Source: Staphylococcus marylandisciuri
GTDB taxonomy: Bacteria > Bacillota > Bacilli > Staphylococcales > Staphylococcaceae
NCBI RefSeq assembly: GCF_025519785.1
Contig: NZ_JAOPKZ010000014.1
Coordinates: 26,851 to 90,850 of the forward strand
DNA length: 64,000 nucleotides
Direction of reading: 5' to 3'
The translations under genes were made by a program, and so were the position numbers. Under the pieces are notes generated by a model. It was not told where the DNA came from and made no database searches. It was given only the letters and a program-made list of their open reading frames with translations. This document shows positions 61,511 through 64,000 of this stretch, in pieces. Every line of letters starts with the position of its first letter. Within the stretch, counting starts at the first letter, position 1.

Positions 61511-61555
61511 AGAGTGAAGCAATCGTCTGTCACAGATGAACTTCACTCTTTTTTT
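61511..61555 (+). terminator. Intrinsic terminator after glpD
   Basis: AGAGTGAAG (61511-61519) pairs with CTTCACTCT (61541-61549), with an inner TCTG/CAGA pair, followed by T7. Confidence 0.93.
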
Positions 61556-61655
61556 GCGCAGCAATTTTAAAGGATAGTATATTTGATTACATAAGTAACA
61601 GACGGTATATTTAAAACAACGACATTTTAAAAGAATGCATAGCGGGGGCATCGAT

Positions 61656-62582
61656 ATGGGAAATGAGATCTTTTATATTAGAGTTTCGGACGGGACTCAA
61701 TTAGAAGTTCAAATTGATAAAGCAAAGATCCAAACCCTAGGTGTTATCCATATCTTCCACGGTATGGCAGAACATTTTAAGAGATATAATCATTTAGTAA
61801 AGTCTTTAAATGAGCAGGGGTTTGACGTTATAAGACATCATCATAGAGGACATGGGTATGATATTGCTGAAGAGGATAGAGGTCACATCAGTAGTTTTAA
61901 ACAAGTTAGCGAAGATGCTTACGAAATTATTGAAACGCTTAAGGGAGGTTACGACGATCAGTTACCTTATATCATATTAGGGCACTCTATGGGCTCACTC
62001 ATTGCTCGCACATTTGCCAATCGCCATTCACGATTGATTGATGGCTTAATACTAACTGGTACGCCACAGCTCAATCCATGGTTAACTAGGATAAATTTGG
62101 TCTTCTTAAAGATAATCACTTTTATCTTCGGAAAAAAACGTTGTATGCAATGGCTAAATAATATGATACAAAAGTCTTTTATGAAAAAAATTAAAAATAA
62201 TAGTCAACCTCATAGCTGGTTGTCATCTAATGCAGAAGAAGTTCAAAAATATAATGAAGATCCGCACAGCGGTTTCTTAGTATCCAATCAACTTATTTAT
62301 GGTATGTCTGCAGCTATGAATCAGTCAGTTAAAATAAAAAATTTAAAAGGCATTAAATCCTCTTTGCCTATATTACTCATTAACGGGAAAGAAGATCCTG
62401 TAAATAAGTACGGTCAAGGCGTGCGCTTCTTAGGTAAAAGATTGAAGAGAGCGGGAGTTGAACACGTGACTGTACATATGTACAAATACCGGCGACATGA
62501 AATTCTATTTGAAGAAGGTTATGAAAACGTGTGGCAACACATGTTGAATTGGATAGACAAGAGAATCTTAAGACGAAGATAA
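61656..62582 (+). CDS. Alpha/beta hydrolase, lysophospholipase/monoacylglycerol lipase type
   Basis: The 308-residue serine hydrolase has an oxyanion HGMAEHFKRY, nucleophile elbow GHSMGS (about 109-114), a probable acid in GKEDPVNKYG and a base in RRHEILFEE. It resembles PldB-like lysophospholipases and monoacylglycerol lipases. No signal peptide is present. I choose ATG 61656, with GGGGG 7 nt upstream, over ATG 61635, which has no Shine-Dalgarno. It sits between glpD and miaA, as in S. aureus; releasing glycerol from lipids would suit the neighbourhood, but this is inference. Confidence 0.88.
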   Translation: MGNEIFYIRVSDGTQLEVQIDKAKIQTLGVIHIFHGMAEHFKRYNHLVKSLNEQGFDVIRHHHRGHGYDIAEEDRGHISSFKQVSEDAYEIIETLKGGYDDQLPYIILGHSMGSLIARTFANRHSRLIDGLILTGTPQLNPWLTRINLVFLKIITFIFGKKRCMQWLNNMIQKSFMKKIKNNSQPHSWLSSNAEEVQKYNEDPHSGFLVSNQLIYGMSAAMNQSVKIKNLKGIKSSLPILLINGKEDPVNKYGQGVRFLGKRLKRAGVEHVTVHMYKYRRHEILFEEGYENVWQHMLNWIDKRILRRR

Positions 62583-62597
62583 AGAGAGTGGATATTT

Positions 62598-63560
62598 GTG
62601 AGAAGGAAGAAACCCTTATTAATCGTTATCGTTGGACCTACAGCAGTAGGGAAGACAGAGTTAAGTATTAATTTAGCTCAACAAGTTAATGGAGAAATTA
62701 TTAGTGGGGATTCTATGCAGGTCTATAAAGGCATGGATATCGGAACGGCCAAGGCTTCGATCGAGGAAAGGAAAGAAATTCCGCATTATATGATCGATAT
62801 ACTAAATCCTGACGACACATTCTCAGCATTTGACTTTAAAGTAAGAGCAGAACGCTATATCAATGATATAACTGCCAAAGGTAAAGTCCCCATAATAGTA
62901 GGGGGAACAGGTTTGTATATCCAGTCGCTCATCTACGATTATCAATTTGAGAATGAAGATTTACCTCGTGAGCGTCAAATTAAGGTCAATCGTAAAATGG
63001 AAGAGCTAAGCAATTATGATTGTAACCAGTTGCACCAATATTTAAAATCGTTTGATCCTAAGTCTGCTGAACAAATTCATCCTAATAATAGGCAACGAAC
63101 GGAGCGCGCAATTGAATATTATTTTAAAACTAAAAAACTTTTAAGTTCTCGTAAGAAAATACAACACATGAGCGAAAATTATGATACATTATTAATAGGG
63201 ATGGAAATGTCGCGCGACATCTTATATGAGAGAATTAATAAGCGCGTAGATATTATGTTGACTCATGGATTATTGAATGAAGTGAATGGACTCGTCCGTC
63301 AAGGATACGAGAATTGTCAAAGTATGCAAGCTATAGGTTATAAAGAGATAGTACCAGTAGTTAAAGGTAATGAAACTCTAGAAGAAGCTACGATTAAATT
63401 GAAGCGTAATTCTAGGCGTTATGCAAAAAGACAAATGACGTGGTTTAAAAATCAACTCAATGTCGTTTGGTATGATAGAGAGAAAACATCACTAAACTCG
63501 ATGGTAAATGAGGTTTCAGCCCGAATAAAACAAAGGAGTAAAAATCATGACAACAACTAA
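62598..63560 (+). CDS. miaA: tRNA dimethylallyltransferase MiaA
   Basis: MiaA transfers the dimethylallyl group to A37 of tRNAs reading U-initial codons; MiaB (49.2 kb) then acts. Walker A GPTAVGKT is at 13-20, followed by SGDSMQVYKGMDIGTAK, GGTGLYIQSL and MQAIGYKE. GTG 62598 has AGAGAGTGG upstream. It has 320 residues. Its last 14 bases overlap hfq, a linkage known widely in bacteria. Confidence 0.97.
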   Translation: MRRKKPLLIVIVGPTAVGKTELSINLAQQVNGEIISGDSMQVYKGMDIGTAKASIEERKEIPHYMIDILNPDDTFSAFDFKVRAERYINDITAKGKVPIIVGGTGLYIQSLIYDYQFENEDLPRERQIKVNRKMEELSNYDCNQLHQYLKSFDPKSAEQIHPNNRQRTERAIEYYFKTKKLLSSRKKIQHMSENYDTLLIGMEMSRDILYERINKRVDIMLTHGLLNEVNGLVRQGYENCQSMQAIGYKEIVPVVKGNETLEEATIKLKRNSRRYAKRQMTWFKNQLNVVWYDREKTSLNSMVNEVSARIKQRSKNHDNN

Positions 63561-63762
63561 TCACATCCAAGACCAATTCCTAGGGCAATTTAAAGCCGAA
63601 AAAACTGAAGTAATTATTTTCTTCACTAATGGCTTTCAAATGAAAGGTGTTATTGAAGATTATGATGAGCAAATTGTCATCTTGTATTCTAAAGGAAAGC
63701 AGCATCTCATCTATAAGCATGCTATTAGCACATTTACGCTTGATGATGGCAGTGAAGAGTAG
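63547..63762 (+). CDS. hfq: RNA chaperone Hfq
   Basis: Hfq is a hexameric Sm-like RNA chaperone. The 71-residue protein has Sm1 (VIIFFTNGFQMKGVIEDYDE) and the Sm2 signature YKHAIST. ATG 63547 has AAAGGAG inside miaA, and the two frames overlap by 14 nt, so translation is coupled. The C-terminal tail is short, as usual in Gram-positives, where the protein's sRNA role is weak or disputed. Confidence 0.95.
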   Translation: MTTTNHIQDQFLGQFKAEKTEVIIFFTNGFQMKGVIEDYDEQIVILYSKGKQHLIYKHAISTFTLDDGSEE

Positions 63763-63815
63763 GAAGTTATTATATTAGAATATAAAAGATTAAAATATGT
63801 TTAATATATAAGAGA

Positions 63816-63873
63816 TGGGAGCGGGACAGAAATCTTTATATTTAAATTAGATTTCTGTCCCGCTCCCTTTTTC
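63816..63873. terminator. Terminator after hfq made from the repeat-family arm
   Basis: GGGAGCGGGACAGAAATCT and its exact reverse complement form a 19-bp perfect stem around a short AT loop, followed by T5. The arms are identical to the outer arm of the modular intergenic repeat. Confidence 0.9.
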
Positions 63874-63887
63874 GGGTCTATACTAAA

Positions 63888-63919
63888 TAGGACTGGTGAC
63901 CCAACCGGTCCTATTTTTT
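63888..63919 (+). terminator. Second terminator after hfq
   Basis: TAGGACTGGT (63888-63897) pairs with ACCGGTCCTA (63904-63913), with one wobble, followed by T6. Confidence 0.85.
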
Positions 63920-63924
63920 AATAC

Positions 63925-64000
63925 AAAAAGAGCGCAATTATCTCTATAATTAAAAGTATACGCCCACTTAAAATTAAGGAGATAATGCGCTTATGTTTAA
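63925..64000 (+). mobile_element. Possible left end of an IS1182/IS1272-type insertion sequence
   Basis: An imperfect inverted pair GAGCGCAATTATCTC (63930-63944) and GAGATAATGCGCTT (63979-63992) is followed by AAGGAGA and an ATG at 63993 reading MFK or MFN before the window ends. Staphylococcal IS1182-family transposases start MFK/MFN and, as I recall, are preceded by a similar GGAGATAATGCGCTT. Only eight bases of the ORF are visible, so this rests on memory of that leader. Confidence 0.45.

Overview
The window is a 64 kb piece of a low-GC Gram-positive chromosome and reads as core genome of a coagulase-negative-type Staphylococcus; the species is not resolved. Evidence: nearly every protein is full length and close to what I recall of its S. 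aureus counterpart. The gene order follows the Bacillus/Staphylococcus plan, but sporulation and flagellar genes found at these loci in Bacillus (spoVS, cotE, the fla/che block) are absent. There is no dxr between cdsA and rseP, as expected for a mevalonate-pathway user. STAR-type GGGGCCCCAACA repeats occur between genes. All recognised genes but one (a 72-residue minus-strand ORF at 43423-43641) are on the + strand.

Layout. 1-3173: tail of xerC, then hslV-hslU-codY (chromosome dimer resolution, ATP-dependent protease, nutrient-sensing repressor). 3200-11785: rpsB-tsf-pyrH-frr-uppS-cdsA-rseP-proS (translation, UMP kinase, lipid-carrier and phospholipid precursor synthesis, site-2 protease). 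12159-16475: polC. 16700-27600: rimP-nusA-ylxR-ylxQ-infB-rbfA-truB-ribF-rpsO-pnp (ribosome maturation, antitermination, initiation, RNA decay). 28007-32214: rnjB and ftsK/spoIIIE. 32529-37960: ymfF-ymfH-ymfI-ymfK-ymfM-pgsA. 38598-42865: cinA, recA, rny. 43423-47340: small minus-strand gene, ymdB, korA-korB. 47621-48559: the most accessory-looking stretch, a poly-gamma-glutamate hydrolase-family gene and an MTH1187-family thiamine-binding gene. 49205-56401: miaB-ymcA-thiW-type S component, then mutS-mutL. 56433-61475: glpP and the glycerol genes glpF, glpK, glpD. 61656-63762: an alpha/beta hydrolase, miaA, hfq. The last ~75 bases look like the left end of an IS1182-type insertion sequence.

Regulation visible in sequence: a LexA box and sigma-A promoter before recA; a cre-like site and GlpP-type terminator/antiterminator leaders before glpF and glpD; a probable autoregulatory rpsB leader; several clear promoters (rpsB, rimP, rbfA, cinA) and many intrinsic terminators.

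The least explained part is the intergenic DNA. A modular repeat family of about 130 bp (hallmark: an inverted GAGCGGGACAGAAATCT arm plus a GATGACT/AGTCATC stem) occupies at least seven gaps in both orientations. It occurs as tandem copies in two places, abuts or supplies terminators, and is mixed with STAR elements spaced 57-59 bp apart. I found no clearly undescribed defence or biosynthetic system; the repeat family, the 47.6-48.6 kb accessory pair and the small minus-strand gene are the best leads.
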